From Streptomyces sp. V3I7 (lineage in GTDB: Bacteria > Actinomycetota > Actinomycetes > Streptomycetales > Streptomycetaceae), in the NCBI RefSeq assembly GCF_030817495.1, contig NZ_JAUSZK010000001.1:4381001-4445000 (forward strand): a stretch of DNA of 64,000 bases, given 5' to 3'. Position numbers and translations under genes: made by a program. Positions 25,440-33,971 of this stretch are shown here, in pieces. How positions within the stretch are numbered: position 1 is the stretch's first letter; each line of letters begins with the position of its first letter. The notes beneath the pieces were generated by a model. It searched no databases. It had not been told where the DNA came from and saw nothing but the letters and a program-made list of their open reading frames with translations.

Positions 25440-27602
25440 TTGAGTCGTGAAACTGACACTCCGTCCTCCGGTCCCAACGGTCGCGGGGGAGCCGCGGAGG
25501 ACCGCAAGACCGAGACCACGCTGACGACCCGGGTCCGCATCAACATCCCCGGATCGCGGCCCATCCCGCCGGTCGTCGTACGCACCCCCGTCGCGGACGG
25601 CGAGAGTCCCGACGACGCCGCGGGCACGGGCACGGGCCGTAGGGCCGCGCAGTCCGAGGCCGCCGCGTCCGCCGCCGATGCCCCCGCCCCGTCCCCGGCT
25701 CCCGCCGAGGAGCAGGTGAGCGGCTGGTTCGCGCCCCGCAAGGGCGGCGCGCCCAAGGGCGGTGGCAGCAACGGGGCTGGGATGCCCGGCGGTTCCGCCG
25801 CCGGCGGCGGTGCCCCCAAGAGCGCGGGTCCCTCTGGCGCCGGCCGCTCCGGACCGCGTCCGGGTGGCGCGCGTCCCGGCGGTGTCGTCGGCTCCATGAG
25901 CGCGCCGGGCGCCTCCCGCCCCGGCGGCCCCGGCGCCCCCGGCGGGACGAACGGGTCGGGACTCCCCGGCGGCGCCACCGGCGGCCCCGTGGCGCCCGGC
26001 CACGGCGGCGGCACCGGTTCCTTCGACGTCACCGAGGCGCTCTCCGCGGGCCCGCGTCCGGGCGGCGCGCGCCCCGGTCCGACGGGCGGCGCCGACGCGC
26101 GCCGCGACGACCTCCCGTACTTCTCGGAGAACGACCGGAACCCCCGTGGCGGCTCCGGCGTTCCCGGCGGCCCCGGTGGCAAGGGCGGCCCCGGTGCGCC
26201 CGGCGGCTTCAGCGGAGCGGGCGGCCACAGCGGCCCCACCGGTCCGAAGGGCCCCGCCGGTCCGACCAGCGGTCCGGTCACCGGCGACAGCCCGATGGCA
26301 CCGCCCATCGGCGTCGGCCCCGGCAGCGGCGGCCCGCAGTCCGGCGAGCCGTTCCCCGGTCCCGGCGCCCCGAAGAAGGGCCCCGCGGTCGGCGTCGGCC
26401 CCGGTGGCGGCCTGAGCGACGACACCGCGATCCTCACCCCGCAGAAGCTGGCCCCCGAGCCGCCCCCGGGCGTGCCCGGCACGCCGGGCTACACCCCGCC
26501 GGCCAACATCTCCGGACACACCGTCACCAGCGGCATCCCGGTCGTCCCGTCCGCCACGGGCTCGCCGTTCGCGGGCGCGGGCGGCGGCGCGTCCTACACG
26601 CCGCCGAAGCTGCCCGACCCGGGCTCGCAGAGCGGGCCGCAGGGCAAGCAGAAGAAAAAGAAGGGCCGCAGCAAGCTGGTCCTGATCGCCGTCGGCGTGG
26701 TCGTCCTCGTGGGCGGTGTCTACGGCGCCGGCCTGCTGATGAACCACTCCGACGTGCCCAAGGGCACCACCGTGCTCGGCGTCGACATCGGCGGCGGCAC
26801 CCGCGACGAGGCCGTCAACAAGCTCGACAACGCCTTCGGGCGCCAGGTGAACCTGCCGCTGAAGCTGTCGGTGGCCGGCAAGACCGTCGCGCTCAAGCCG
26901 GACCAGGCGGGCCTGCAGTTCGACATGCAGGCGACGGTCGACGTGGCCGCGAAGAGCGACTACAACCCGATCACCGTCGTCGGCTCGCTGTTCGGCAACC
27001 ACCGCGAGGTGGACCCGAACATGCCGATCGACAAGGAGAAGCTCCAGGCGGCCCTCCAGGCCGCGGGCGGCGGCTCCGGATCGGTCACCGAGGGCACCAT
27101 CGCGTTCCAGGGCGGTAAGGCCATTGCCGTGTACGGCAAGCCGGGCAAGGGCGTCGACGCCGCCAAGGCGACCACGGCGATCGGACAGGCGTACCGCACC
27201 CTGCTGGAGACCGGAACCTCCACGCCGGTGGTCGTGCCCACGACTCTCCAGCAGCCGACGGTGTCCAACGCCGAGGTCGACCGGGAACTGAAGGCCGTCG
27301 CCGCACCGGCGATGTCCAACATCGCCATCGTCCAGACCGACGCGGCGCACAGCATCAAGTTCGGGGCCCGCTCGCTGCCGAAGATCCTCGGTTTCAAGGC
27401 CATCGACGGCAAGCTCGTGGAGACGTACGACCTCAAGGCGCTCCAGGCGGCCTACGGCACCACCTTCCAGGGCGTGCAGATCGAGGGCGCGACCGGCAAG
27501 CGCGCGGTCATGCCGCAGGACGTCGTCGGCGCCCTGCGCCAGGCCCTGCGCGGTACGACGCCGGCCCAGCGCGTCGGGGTCATCGACACCACCCCGAGCT
27601 AG
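25440..27602 (+). CDS. Membrane-anchored peptidoglycan-binding-type protein with Pro/Gly-rich N-terminus
   Basis: 720 aa from a TTG start after GGGAGAA; the ATG at 25368 would add a non-conserved leader. The first 390 or so residues are a disordered Gly/Pro/Ala-rich region with collagen-like PGG/GPG repeats. A basic stop-transfer segment (KQKKKKGRSK) and one membrane helix (LVLIAVGVVVLVGGVYGAGLL, about residues 413-433) follow. The C-terminal 285 residues lie outside and contain two YoaR/VanW-type putative peptidoglycan-binding modules (PG_binding_4), with GTTVLGVDIGG at the start. No VanW or catalytic domain was seen. A strong terminator follows. Confidence 0.82.
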   Translation: MSRETDTPSSGPNGRGGAAEDRKTETTLTTRVRINIPGSRPIPPVVVRTPVADGESPDDAAGTGTGRRAAQSEAAASAADAPAPSPAPAEEQVSGWFAPRKGGAPKGGGSNGAGMPGGSAAGGGAPKSAGPSGAGRSGPRPGGARPGGVVGSMSAPGASRPGGPGAPGGTNGSGLPGGATGGPVAPGHGGGTGSFDVTEALSAGPRPGGARPGPTGGADARRDDLPYFSENDRNPRGGSGVPGGPGGKGGPGAPGGFSGAGGHSGPTGPKGPAGPTSGPVTGDSPMAPPIGVGPGSGGPQSGEPFPGPGAPKKGPAVGVGPGGGLSDDTAILTPQKLAPEPPPGVPGTPGYTPPANISGHTVTSGIPVVPSATGSPFAGAGGGASYTPPKLPDPGSQSGPQGKQKKKKGRSKLVLIAVGVVVLVGGVYGAGLLMNHSDVPKGTTVLGVDIGGGTRDEAVNKLDNAFGRQVNLPLKLSVAGKTVALKPDQAGLQFDMQATVDVAAKSDYNPITVVGSLFGNHREVDPNMPIDKEKLQAALQAAGGGSGSVTEGTIAFQGGKAIAVYGKPGKGVDAAKATTAIGQAYRTLLETGTSTPVVVPTTLQQPTVSNAEVDRELKAVAAPAMSNIAIVQTDAAHSIKFGARSLPKILGFKAIDGKLVETYDLKALQAAYGTTFQGVQIEGATGKRAVMPQDVVGALRQALRGTTPAQRVGVIDTTPS

Positions 27603-27614
27603 GCGCCGAGTTGA

Positions 27615-27651
27615 GCGGAGGGCGCCCGGTTCCGCACCGGGCGCCCTCCGC
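27615..27651 (+). terminator. Strong terminator
   Basis: A 16-bp perfect stem GCGGAGGGCGCCCGGT (27615-27630) with its complement at 27636-27651, loop TCCGC, 12 bp after the stop codon. Confidence 0.9.
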
Positions 27652-27745
27652 GCGTTCGTGGGGGCGGGTCACCCCGGGCGCGTGACATCTGTCATCCGGC
27701 AGTCAGGACCGACGGCACTGCCCCCGGCCCCCTCTCGCCGCCAGC

Positions 27746-28308
27746 ATGGTGGGCATGACGACGACAGCGGCACCCGCCATCACCGCCCCGGTGGTGGGGT
27801 TCGACCAGGTGAGCAAGACGTACGGGAGCGTGCGGGCCGTCGACGGCCTCTCGCTCCGGCTGTACCCGGGGGAGACCGTGGCACTGCTCGGGCCCAACGG
27901 GGCCGGCAAGTCCACCACGCTCGACCTGCTGCTCGGCCTCAAGCAGGCCGACGCCGGCACGGTCAGCGTCTTCGGGACCGGCCCGCGCGAGGCGATCGTC
28001 GCCGGGCGAGTGGGCGCCATGCTGCAGAGCGGCGGGCTGATGGACGAGGTCACCGTCGCCGAACTGGTCAAGCTGGCCTGCGATCTGCACCCGCGGCCGC
28101 CCTCGCCGACGGCGCCAACCCCCTCACCGACCGCGAGCGCGAGGTCCTGCGCGCCGCGGCCGACGGCGCCACCAACGCGGAACTGGCGGCGACCCTGCAC
28201 CTCTCGCAGGGCACGGTACGCAACTACCTCTCCACGGCGATCCAGAAACTGGCGGTACGCAACCGGGCGGAGGCGGTGCGGACGGCTCGGGAGAAGGGGT
28301 GGCTGTAG
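27746..28308 (+). pseudogene. Deletion scar: ABC ATPase N-terminus joined out of frame to a LuxR-type HTH
   Basis: From about 27746 the frame encodes a drug-type ABC ATPase N-terminus (GFDQVSKTYGSVRAVDG, Walker A GPNGAGKST, Q-loop MLQSGGLMDEVTV) up to ACDLHPRP at about 28098. Homology then stops: signature, Walker B and H-loop are missing. In the next frame, from about 28097 to 28308, the sequence encodes a NarL/LuxR C-terminal HTH (NPLTDREREVLRAAADG, then LSQGTVRNYLS). ATPase, permease, sensor kinase and response regulator commonly form one operon, so a deletion of roughly 2-3 kb has probably fused the two ends. The ATPase frame stays open to 28513 without meaning. Confidence 0.85.
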
Positions 28309-28339
28309 CCACGACGAACGAACGGCTCGTGCCGAACTG

Positions 28340-29191
28340 CTAGTTGAGCTTGGCGCGGGCCGCGTGGGCCTGGTGGCGCAGGAGTTCGGCGGCCGGTTCG
28401 TCCACCGCTCCCAGTACCTCGGCGTAGGCGTCCAGTTCGGCCGCGCCGGCGAGGAAGTCGCCGCTTTGGACGAGGAGTTGGGCCCGTTCGTAGCGCAGCC
28501 GGGCCGGGTGTGACGGCAGCAGCAGGGACAGCTCCACCGCCCACAGCGCCACGTCCGAGCACTCGGGCCGGGGCGCCGCCCATGCCCGGATGTTGTTCAG
28601 GATCCGCTGGACGACGTCGAGCGGATCGGCGGGCACCAGCATCGACTGATGCAGCGGCGCGCCCGTGGCCCCCGCGACGAGCAGCTCGGCGTCGGTGCCC
28701 GTGAGCACCCGGCCCCCGTCGAAGGGGTCGGCCAGCACCTGCTCCTCGGGCGGGCCGAACCCGACCACGAAGTGGCCCGGCAGCGCGACCCCGTGCACCG
28801 GGGCTCCGGCCCGCCGCGCCACCTCGATCCACACCACCGACAGCAGGATCGGCAGCCCGCGCCGCCGCCGCAGCACCTCGTGCAGCAGCGACGACTCAAG
28901 GCGCCGGTAGTCCGCGGGCGAGCCGGAGAACTCGCCGCGCACACCGAGCAGCTGGTGCAGCGCCCCGGCCCAGGCGGACGGGCCGCCGGGGCGGTAGGGC
29001 AGTCGCCCGGCCAGCTCGTCCAGCTCGATCTGCGCGGCGTCCATGCCCGCCTCGTCCAGCGAGCCGTCGGCCACCGCGCCGATCAGCAGGCACAGCGCCG
29101 ACAGGTCGGGCCGCCCGGAGCGCGCCTCCTCGGCGAACCGCTGTCGCAGCTCGGTGGAGCGTTCCGGGGGCGGGGGATCGAGGGGGTGCAT
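28340..29191 (-). CDS. SirB1-type transglutaminase-like protein with helical C-terminus
   Basis: 283 aa. The central region (residues about 90-190) matches the SirB1/transglutaminase-like family: LLHEVLRRRRGLPILLSVVWIEVARRAG, GVALPGHFVVGF and DPFDGGR. The usual catalytic Cys is not evident (LPILLS), as in most bacterial members, while the His in LPGHF and Asp in DPFDGG remain. The C-terminal 80 residues are helical and TPR-like. ATG at 29191. Its start lies 30 bp past the stop of the GNAT gene, so the two are likely co-transcribed. Confidence 0.82.
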   Translation of the reverse strand: MHPLDPPPPERSTELRQRFAEEARSGRPDLSALCLLIGAVADGSLDEAGMDAAQIELDELAGRLPYRPGGPSAWAGALHQLLGVRGEFSGSPADYRRLESSLLHEVLRRRRGLPILLSVVWIEVARRAGAPVHGVALPGHFVVGFGPPEEQVLADPFDGGRVLTGTDAELLVAGATGAPLHQSMLVPADPLDVVQRILNNIRAWAAPRPECSDVALWAVELSLLLPSHPARLRYERAQLLVQSGDFLAGAAELDAYAEVLGAVDEPAAELLRHQAHAARAKLN

Positions 29192-29220
29192 CGCAGGCCC
29201 GTGCCCTTCCACGGCGGCCT

Positions 29221-30255
29221 TCAGGACCCGCCGGAGCCGGCCGGCCCCGCGTCCTGGCCGGGCCGCAGCTCGCGGTAGTGGTGGTAGGCGTGGTGCGGCG
29301 CGAAACCCAGCTCCGTGTACAGCGCCCGCCCGTCGCCGTTGTCCGACTCGACCTGGAGCCAGCCGGCCGAGGCGCCCTCGGCCAGCGCCTGGCGGGCCAG
29401 CGCGGTCATCACGTCCGTCGCCAGCCCCCGGCGCCGCAGCGCGGGATCCACCTCGACGGCTCCGAACCCGGCCCAGCGTCCGTCCACCACGCAGCGCCCG
29501 ATCGCGGCGGGTCCGCCGCCGCTCTCGCCCGGCACCGTCGCGAACCACACCGAGGGTCCGCCGCTCAGCACCCGCAGGGCCACATCGCTCACCCCGGATC
29601 GCTGGTATCGCGCCAGCCATGTCTCGTCCGCCTCCCGGGACAGCACCACCTCGGCGGTCTCGGCCCGGTCGGCGACCGGCGCCAGCGCCCCGATCCACAG
29701 CTCGGCACTCGTCTCACGCACCCACCCGCGCCGCTCCAGCTCCGCGCACAGCAGCTCCTGCGTGCCCGCGGCACCGGTCGCGGTCTGGACGTACGCGGGC
29801 AGACCGCGCGCCTCGTACCAGCGTCGTACGGTATCCAGCGCCGCGTCGAGCGGAAGGCCCGGATCGCCGAGCGGCAGCACGCTGTTGGCCCGGCGCGTGA
29901 ACCCGCCGGCCGCGCGCAGCTCCCACTCGCCCAGCCGCTCGCTCTCCACCGGCCGCCAGCCCCGCGACGACACGTGCGCGAGCTCCTCGTACGTGGCCGA
30001 CGGACCGCGCCGACGCGCCGGAGCCGCCGGGATCACTTTGCCCGCAACGACCGTGGATTCCGGGATATGAACGGTCTGTCCGTCCCGCTGTGTGATCAAC
30101 AGCACTCCGTCGTCCCACGATGCGAGAACACCCACCGTGTCAGTGAACTTCTCGCCCGGCGTTTCGCGCTTGCTCAGGCGTCGTACGGAGACCCGTTTGC
30201 CCACGTCAGCAGCGGAGATGCGGACCTCGAAGCGTCCGGCGCCAGAGATTTCCAC
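29221..30255 (-). CDS. GNAT family N-acetyltransferase
   Basis: 344 aa from a GTG start (GTGGAAATC). An N-terminal beta-rich domain (about 1-75) is followed by a linker and two GNAT-like halves. The acetyl-CoA-binding loop is in the second, VEVDPALRRRGLATDVM at about residues 277-293 (R-x-x-G-x-A pattern), with LQVESDNGDGRALYTELGF after it. This full-length MshD-like layout is common in Actinobacteria, but the substrate is not clear. It is divergent from fdxA. Confidence 0.85.
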   Translation of the reverse strand: MEISGAGRFEVRISAADVGKRVSVRRLSKRETPGEKFTDTVGVLASWDDGVLLITQRDGQTVHIPESTVVAGKVIPAAPARRRGPSATYEELAHVSSRGWRPVESERLGEWELRAAGGFTRRANSVLPLGDPGLPLDAALDTVRRWYEARGLPAYVQTATGAAGTQELLCAELERRGWVRETSAELWIGALAPVADRAETAEVVLSREADETWLARYQRSGVSDVALRVLSGGPSVWFATVPGESGGGPAAIGRCVVDGRWAGFGAVEVDPALRRRGLATDVMTALARQALAEGASAGWLQVESDNGDGRALYTELGFAPHHAYHHYRELRPGQDAGPAGSGGS

Positions 30256-30395
30256 AGGTCAGTTCACCCCTCCTGTTCGGATCATGCCCAGGAACGGAGA
30301 TACTAGGGGCGGGCATCGACGACGCCGCGCTCCCGCGCGCCAGGCGGCGGAGCCTGAGGTGGCCCGCCAGCGCCCTATCAAGGAGGAACGACAGC

Positions 30396-30716
30396 GTGAC
30401 CTACGTCATCGCGCAGCCTTGTGTCGACGTCAAGGACAAGGCGTGCATCGAGGAGTGCCCGGTCGACTGCATCTACGAGGGCCAGCGGTCCTTGTACATC
30501 CAACCGGACGAATGCGTCGACTGTGGTGCCTGTGAGCCGGTCTGCCCGGTCGAGGCGATCTTCTATGAGGACGACACTCCGGAGGAGTGGAAGGACTACT
30601 ACAAGGCGAACGTCGAGTTCTTCGACGAACTCGGCTCTCCCGGCGGGGCCAGCAAGCTCGGCCTGATCGAGCGTGACCACCCGTTCATCGCCGCGCTGCC
30701 GCCGCAGGGCGAGTAA
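30396..30716 (+). CDS. fdxA: Seven-iron ferredoxin (3Fe-4S/4Fe-4S)
   Basis: 106-aa FdxA-type ferredoxin with a GTG start after AAGGAGG. Cys at about 9 and 17 with CPVDC form the first cluster site, and CVDCGACEPVCP at 40-50 the second. The family C-terminal extension with TPEEWKDYYKAN is present. It is a cytosolic electron carrier. It is followed by an 18-bp-stem terminator. Confidence 0.97.
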   Translation: MTYVIAQPCVDVKDKACIEECPVDCIYEGQRSLYIQPDECVDCGACEPVCPVEAIFYEDDTPEEWKDYYKANVEFFDELGSPGGASKLGLIERDHPFIAALPPQGE

Positions 30717-30743
30717 CACCCACAGCGGCCCGCACAGCGTGCC

Positions 30744-30805
30744 GCCTCGGTCCCGTACGGCCTGATCACCCTGGAGATCGGCGCCGTACGGGACCGAGGC
30801 GTTTG
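30744..30805 (+). terminator. fdxA terminator
   Basis: An 18-bp perfect stem: GCCTCGGTCCCGTACGGC (30744-30761) with its complement at 30783-30800, followed by GTTTG. Confidence 0.9.
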
Positions 30806-30864
30806 CCGGACCGGGCCGCGTGGCCGTCTGCGGCGCCGTACCGAAGAAAGTGAGCCCGATACCC

Positions 30865-31962
30865 GTGTCCGCCGTAACCGACCGGCTGCCCACCTTCCCC
30901 TGGGACAAGCTGGAGCCGTACAAGAAGACGGCCGCCGCGCACCCGGACGGCATCGTCGACCTCTCCGTCGGCACCCCGGTCGACCCGGTCCCCGAGCTGA
31001 TCCAGAAGGCCCTGATCGACGCGGCCGACTCCCCGGGCTATCCGACGGTCTGGGGCACCCCGGCGCTGCGCGACGCGATCACCGGCTGGCTGGAGCGCCG
31101 CCTGGGCGCCCGCGAGGTCACCCACCGGCACGTCCTGCCGATCGTCGGATCCAAGGAACTGGTCGCCTGGCTCCCGACCCAGCTGGGCCTCGGCCCCGGC
31201 GACAAGGTCGCCTTCCCGCGCCTGGCCTACCCGACCTACGAGGTCGGCGCCCGCCTGGCCCGCGCCGACGCCGTGGTCTACGACGACCCGACCGAGCTGG
31301 ACCCCGCGAACCTCAGGCTCCTGTGGCTGAACTCGCCGTCCAACCCCACCGGCCAGGTCCTCTCCAAGGAGGAGCTGACCCGGATCGTGGCCTGGGCCCG
31401 CGAGCACGGTGTCCTGGTCTTCTCCGACGAGTGCTACCTCGAACTGGGCTGGGAGGCCGACCCGGTCTCCGTCCTGCACCCGGACGTCAACGGCGGCTCG
31501 TACGAGGGCATCGTGGCGGTCCACTCGCTGTCGAAGCGCTCGAACCTGGCCGGCTACCGCGCCGCCTTCCTGGCCGGCGACCCGGACGTCCTCGGCCCGC
31601 TGCTGGAGATCCGCAAGCACGGCGGCATGATGACGTCGGCGCCCACCCAGGCGGCGGTCGTCGCGGCCCTGTCCGACGACGCCCACGTCCGCGAGCAGCG
31701 GGAGCGCTACGCCGCCCGCCGCACAGCCCTGCGCGAGGCGCTCCTCGCTCACGGCTTCCGCATCGAGCACAGCGAGGCCAGCCTCTACCTGTGGGCGACC
31801 CGCGGCGAGTCCTGCTGGGAGACCGTGGCCCACCTGGCCGACCTGGGCATCCTGGTCGCCCCGGGCGACTTCTACGGCGAGGCGGGCGAGAAGTTCGTAC
31901 GCGTGGCGCTGACGGCGAGCGACGAGCGGGTCGCCGCGGCGGTGGCGCGGCTTACCAAGTAG
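30865..31962 (+). CDS. dapC: Succinyldiaminopimelate transaminase (DapC type)
   Basis: PLP-dependent class I/II aminotransferase, 365 aa from GTG 30865. It opens RLPTFPWDKLEPYK..A..HPDGIVDLSVGTPVDPVP, which is diagnostic of the actinobacterial DapC family. It shows NSPSNPTG near residue 155, DECYLEL near 185 and the PLP lysine in SLSKRSNLAGYR near 225. It converts N-succinyl-2-amino-6-ketopimelate to succinyl-DAP in lysine and diaminopimelate synthesis. DapE is encoded nearby. An alternative GTG at 30850 is possible. Confidence 0.93.
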   Translation: MSAVTDRLPTFPWDKLEPYKKTAAAHPDGIVDLSVGTPVDPVPELIQKALIDAADSPGYPTVWGTPALRDAITGWLERRLGAREVTHRHVLPIVGSKELVAWLPTQLGLGPGDKVAFPRLAYPTYEVGARLARADAVVYDDPTELDPANLRLLWLNSPSNPTGQVLSKEELTRIVAWAREHGVLVFSDECYLELGWEADPVSVLHPDVNGGSYEGIVAVHSLSKRSNLAGYRAAFLAGDPDVLGPLLEIRKHGGMMTSAPTQAAVVAALSDDAHVREQRERYAARRTALREALLAHGFRIEHSEASLYLWATRGESCWETVAHLADLGILVAPGDFYGEAGEKFVRVALTASDERVAAAVARLTK

Positions 31963-31994
31963 ACGTACGTGGAGGGGGGCCCGTAGACGTACGC

Positions 31995-32037
31995 GGAGGG
32001 GCCCGGGGAGCGTGTGGTGGGCTCTCCGGGCCCCTCC
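31995..32037 (+). terminator. Bidirectional terminator after dapC
   Basis: GGAGGGGCCCGG (31995-32006) pairs with CCGGGCCCCTCC (32026-32037) between convergent genes. Just before it, GTAGACGTACG-GGAGGGG is present twice in tandem (about 31961 and 31983). Confidence 0.8.
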
Positions 32038-32054
32038 GGTGTCCGCCGGGGGTG

Positions 32055-32501
32055 TCAGCCCAGCGGGAGTCCCTGTACGGGCAGCGAGGAGGTCGGCAGG
32101 CCTCCCTTGGTGAGGGAGCCCGTGGGCAGGCCGCCCTTCGTCGCCGACGAGGCCGTGTCGCCGAGCACGTCCGCGGCGGAGCCGGCCGCGTCGCCCGCGG
32201 TGCGCTGCGCCGCCGGGGCCGCCTTCTTCACGGCCTTGCCGCCGGTCTTGCCCGCGGCGGGCACCGCCTTCTTGACCGCCTTGCCGCCCGTGTCGCCCGC
32301 GACATCGGTGACGTTCCGGGCCACGCCGTCGACCGTGTTGCCGACGCTCGCCCCGTCCAGGGCGGTCAGCCCGCCGACGTTCGGGGTGGCCGGGAGACTC
32401 GGTGCCGCGCTGGCGGAGCCGGCCGCACCGACCCCGGCGGCCGCTCCCGCCGCGACGAGCAGCGCTGCACGGGCGATCCGGCGGGTCAGAGGGAGGGACA
32501 T
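32055..32501 (-). CDS. Secreted Ala/Gly-rich small protein
   Basis: 148 aa with a clear Sec signal peptide (MSLPLTRRIARAALLVAAG... cleaved near ASA-AP at about residue 32). The mature part is low-complexity, with repeated modules GKAVKKA.PAA (twice) and KGGLPT.SL (twice). No domain is recognised. The ATG at 32501 follows a GGGAGGG-type site. It is probably an exported cell-surface or matrix protein; function unknown. Confidence 0.78.
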   Translation of the reverse strand: MSLPLTRRIARAALLVAAGAAAGVGAAGSASAAPSLPATPNVGGLTALDGASVGNTVDGVARNVTDVAGDTGGKAVKKAVPAAGKTGGKAVKKAAPAAQRTAGDAAGSAADVLGDTASSATKGGLPTGSLTKGGLPTSSLPVQGLPLG

Positions 32502-32830
32502 GATGCTCCATTCGACGGGAGTGACGATGAACTGTCCTGTGAAGCCCGGCCGTTGAGGCTTCATCTGTTGTTCGGCCGACCGGGCTCGGACGCAGTGACT
32601 ACCGCTCGAAGTCCGGGAAGGTTGCGGAGCCCAAAGGTAAAGAATTGATAACGCGTCGCATTATCGGTTGTGGATAAAAACGGGCAAAGAGCGTCCGTCG
32701 GACGGGACCGCAGGATCCTTACGCCTCTGTGCTCCCAAGGGGTTTCGCGCCCGCGAGAGTGACCACACGAAAACCTGCGCACCCCCGGGACCGGCCTGGG
32801 CGCCGTAACTCCCGGGGGTGACCCGTCGCA
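32502..32830. promoter_or_regulatory. Intergenic region with inverted repeat and DnaA-box-like site
   Basis: 329 bp without a gene. The AT-rich part (32635-32685) holds an inverted repeat GATAACGCGTCGCATTATC (32647-32665) and, on the minus strand, a perfect TTATCCACA (32669-32677). A strong hairpin at 32780-32820 (CACCCCCGGGA / TCCCGGGGGTG) terminates the lysozyme-like gene upstream on the minus strand. The secreted-protein promoter is probably in the AT-rich part. Confidence 0.5.
32780..32820 (-). terminator. Terminator after the lysozyme-like gene
   Basis: An 11-bp perfect stem CACCCCCGGGA (32780-32790) with TCCCGGGGGTG (32810-32820), just past the stop of the minus-strand gene ending at 32831. 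Confidence 0.75.
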
Positions 32831-33865
32831 CTACTGCGCGGTGAGGATCCGGACCGCCCCCGCGGAGCGCTCCGCGCCCCCGGTGCCCTTCGGGACGGTC
32901 GACTGCCACGTGCTCTCGGTCCGCCCCGCGATCCACTCCCGCCCGGCGTACGTCACCCGCTGGATGTGCAGCGCCGAGGAGTTGGCCACCGCCCAGTGCG
33001 CGAGCTGCCAGCCGCGCTCCTCCTCGCTGCGCCCCGACGCGTCGATCCGCGTGCCCTCGGGCACCGGCACGGTCACGGTCCGGCCGTGCGACTGGGCGGT
33101 CACGGTCGGGTGCGGACTCGGGGCGGGGGTCGACACCGGCTTCGGCGCTCCGCCGATCTCCGCGCCCGTCTCCTCGAACGCGTCGCGCCCGAAGTCCCGT
33201 ACCAGGGCGGCCCGTACCGCGTCGGTGGGCGCGGCGGCGGCGACCGGGGCCGTGGCCGGAGTGGCGGCGGCGCTGGTCACCGGGCGGCCCTCGCAGGTCA
33301 GCGTGGCGGCCGACTGGCCGGTCAGCGCGGCGGCCAGCAGCGTGGCGTCCGGCTCGTGCTTGGCGTAGGCCTCGGGGTAGCCGCTGCGCTGCACGCGCTG
33401 CGCGGCCACGGTGAGCGGCAGCTCGGCGTAGTCGGGCACCCGGGCCAGGTGCTCGTAGAAGATGCCCGCCGCGTACGACGGGTCCATGATCTGCTGCTCG
33501 GTGCCCCAGCCCTGCGAGGGGCGCTGCTGGAACAGACCCAGTGAATCCCGGTCGCCATGCTGGATGTTGCGCAGTGCCGACTCCTGCAGCGCGGTGGCCA
33601 GCGCGATGGCCACGGCCCGTTCGGGCATCCGGCGCCCGGTGCCCACGGCGGCGATGGTCGCCGCGTTCACCGCCTGCTCGGGCGTGAACTCGTACGACGT
33701 CCCGTCACCTTGCTGACCGGACACGACCTTGCAGCCGGGAGCTCCCGTGCCTCCGGTGACGTACTGGACCACGAGATAGCCCGCGACGGCGCACAGCACC
33801 ACGAAGGCCGCAGCGAGCCGGACGAGACGGCCGCGACGCTTGGGAGTGGGGGTCGACTCTGGCAC
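32831..33865 (-). CDS. Membrane-anchored lysozyme-like protein
   Basis: 344 aa from a GTG start. A basic N-terminus and a single membrane helix (about residues 14-32) place the rest outside. Residues about 60-190 resemble a lysozyme/transglycosylase fold: a candidate catalytic Glu in ALATALQESAL, then SLGLFQQRPSQGWG and the YPEAYAKH helix. The C-terminal half has a Pro/Ala linker and a small beta-rich domain ending at the Gln-containing tail. Streptomyces annotations often mislabel it a heavy-metal transporter. A role in peptidoglycan turnover is inferred from the fold. Confidence 0.78.
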   Translation of the reverse strand: MPESTPTPKRRGRLVRLAAAFVVLCAVAGYLVVQYVTGGTGAPGCKVVSGQQGDGTSYEFTPEQAVNAATIAAVGTGRRMPERAVAIALATALQESALRNIQHGDRDSLGLFQQRPSQGWGTEQQIMDPSYAAGIFYEHLARVPDYAELPLTVAAQRVQRSGYPEAYAKHEPDATLLAAALTGQSAATLTCEGRPVTSAAATPATAPVAAAAPTDAVRAALVRDFGRDAFEETGAEIGGAPKPVSTPAPSPHPTVTAQSHGRTVTVPVPEGTRIDASGRSEEERGWQLAHWAVANSSALHIQRVTYAGREWIAGRTESTWQSTVPKGTGGAERSAGAVRILTAQ

Positions 33866-33971
33866 TCGTACAAGGTACTGGAGGCCGTTGAGGCGTCCGA
33901 GCCGGGTGCTGTGCGGGGCGTGAAGCGCTGATGAACAGCGTCGGAACGGGCGCCGCGTTAGGGTCGGAGTC

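Noticed and set aside
27746..28513. Intact ABC ATPase of 255 residues
   Set aside because: After about residue 118 the sequence has no ABC signature, Walker B or H-loop and is an out-of-frame reading of an HTH domain.
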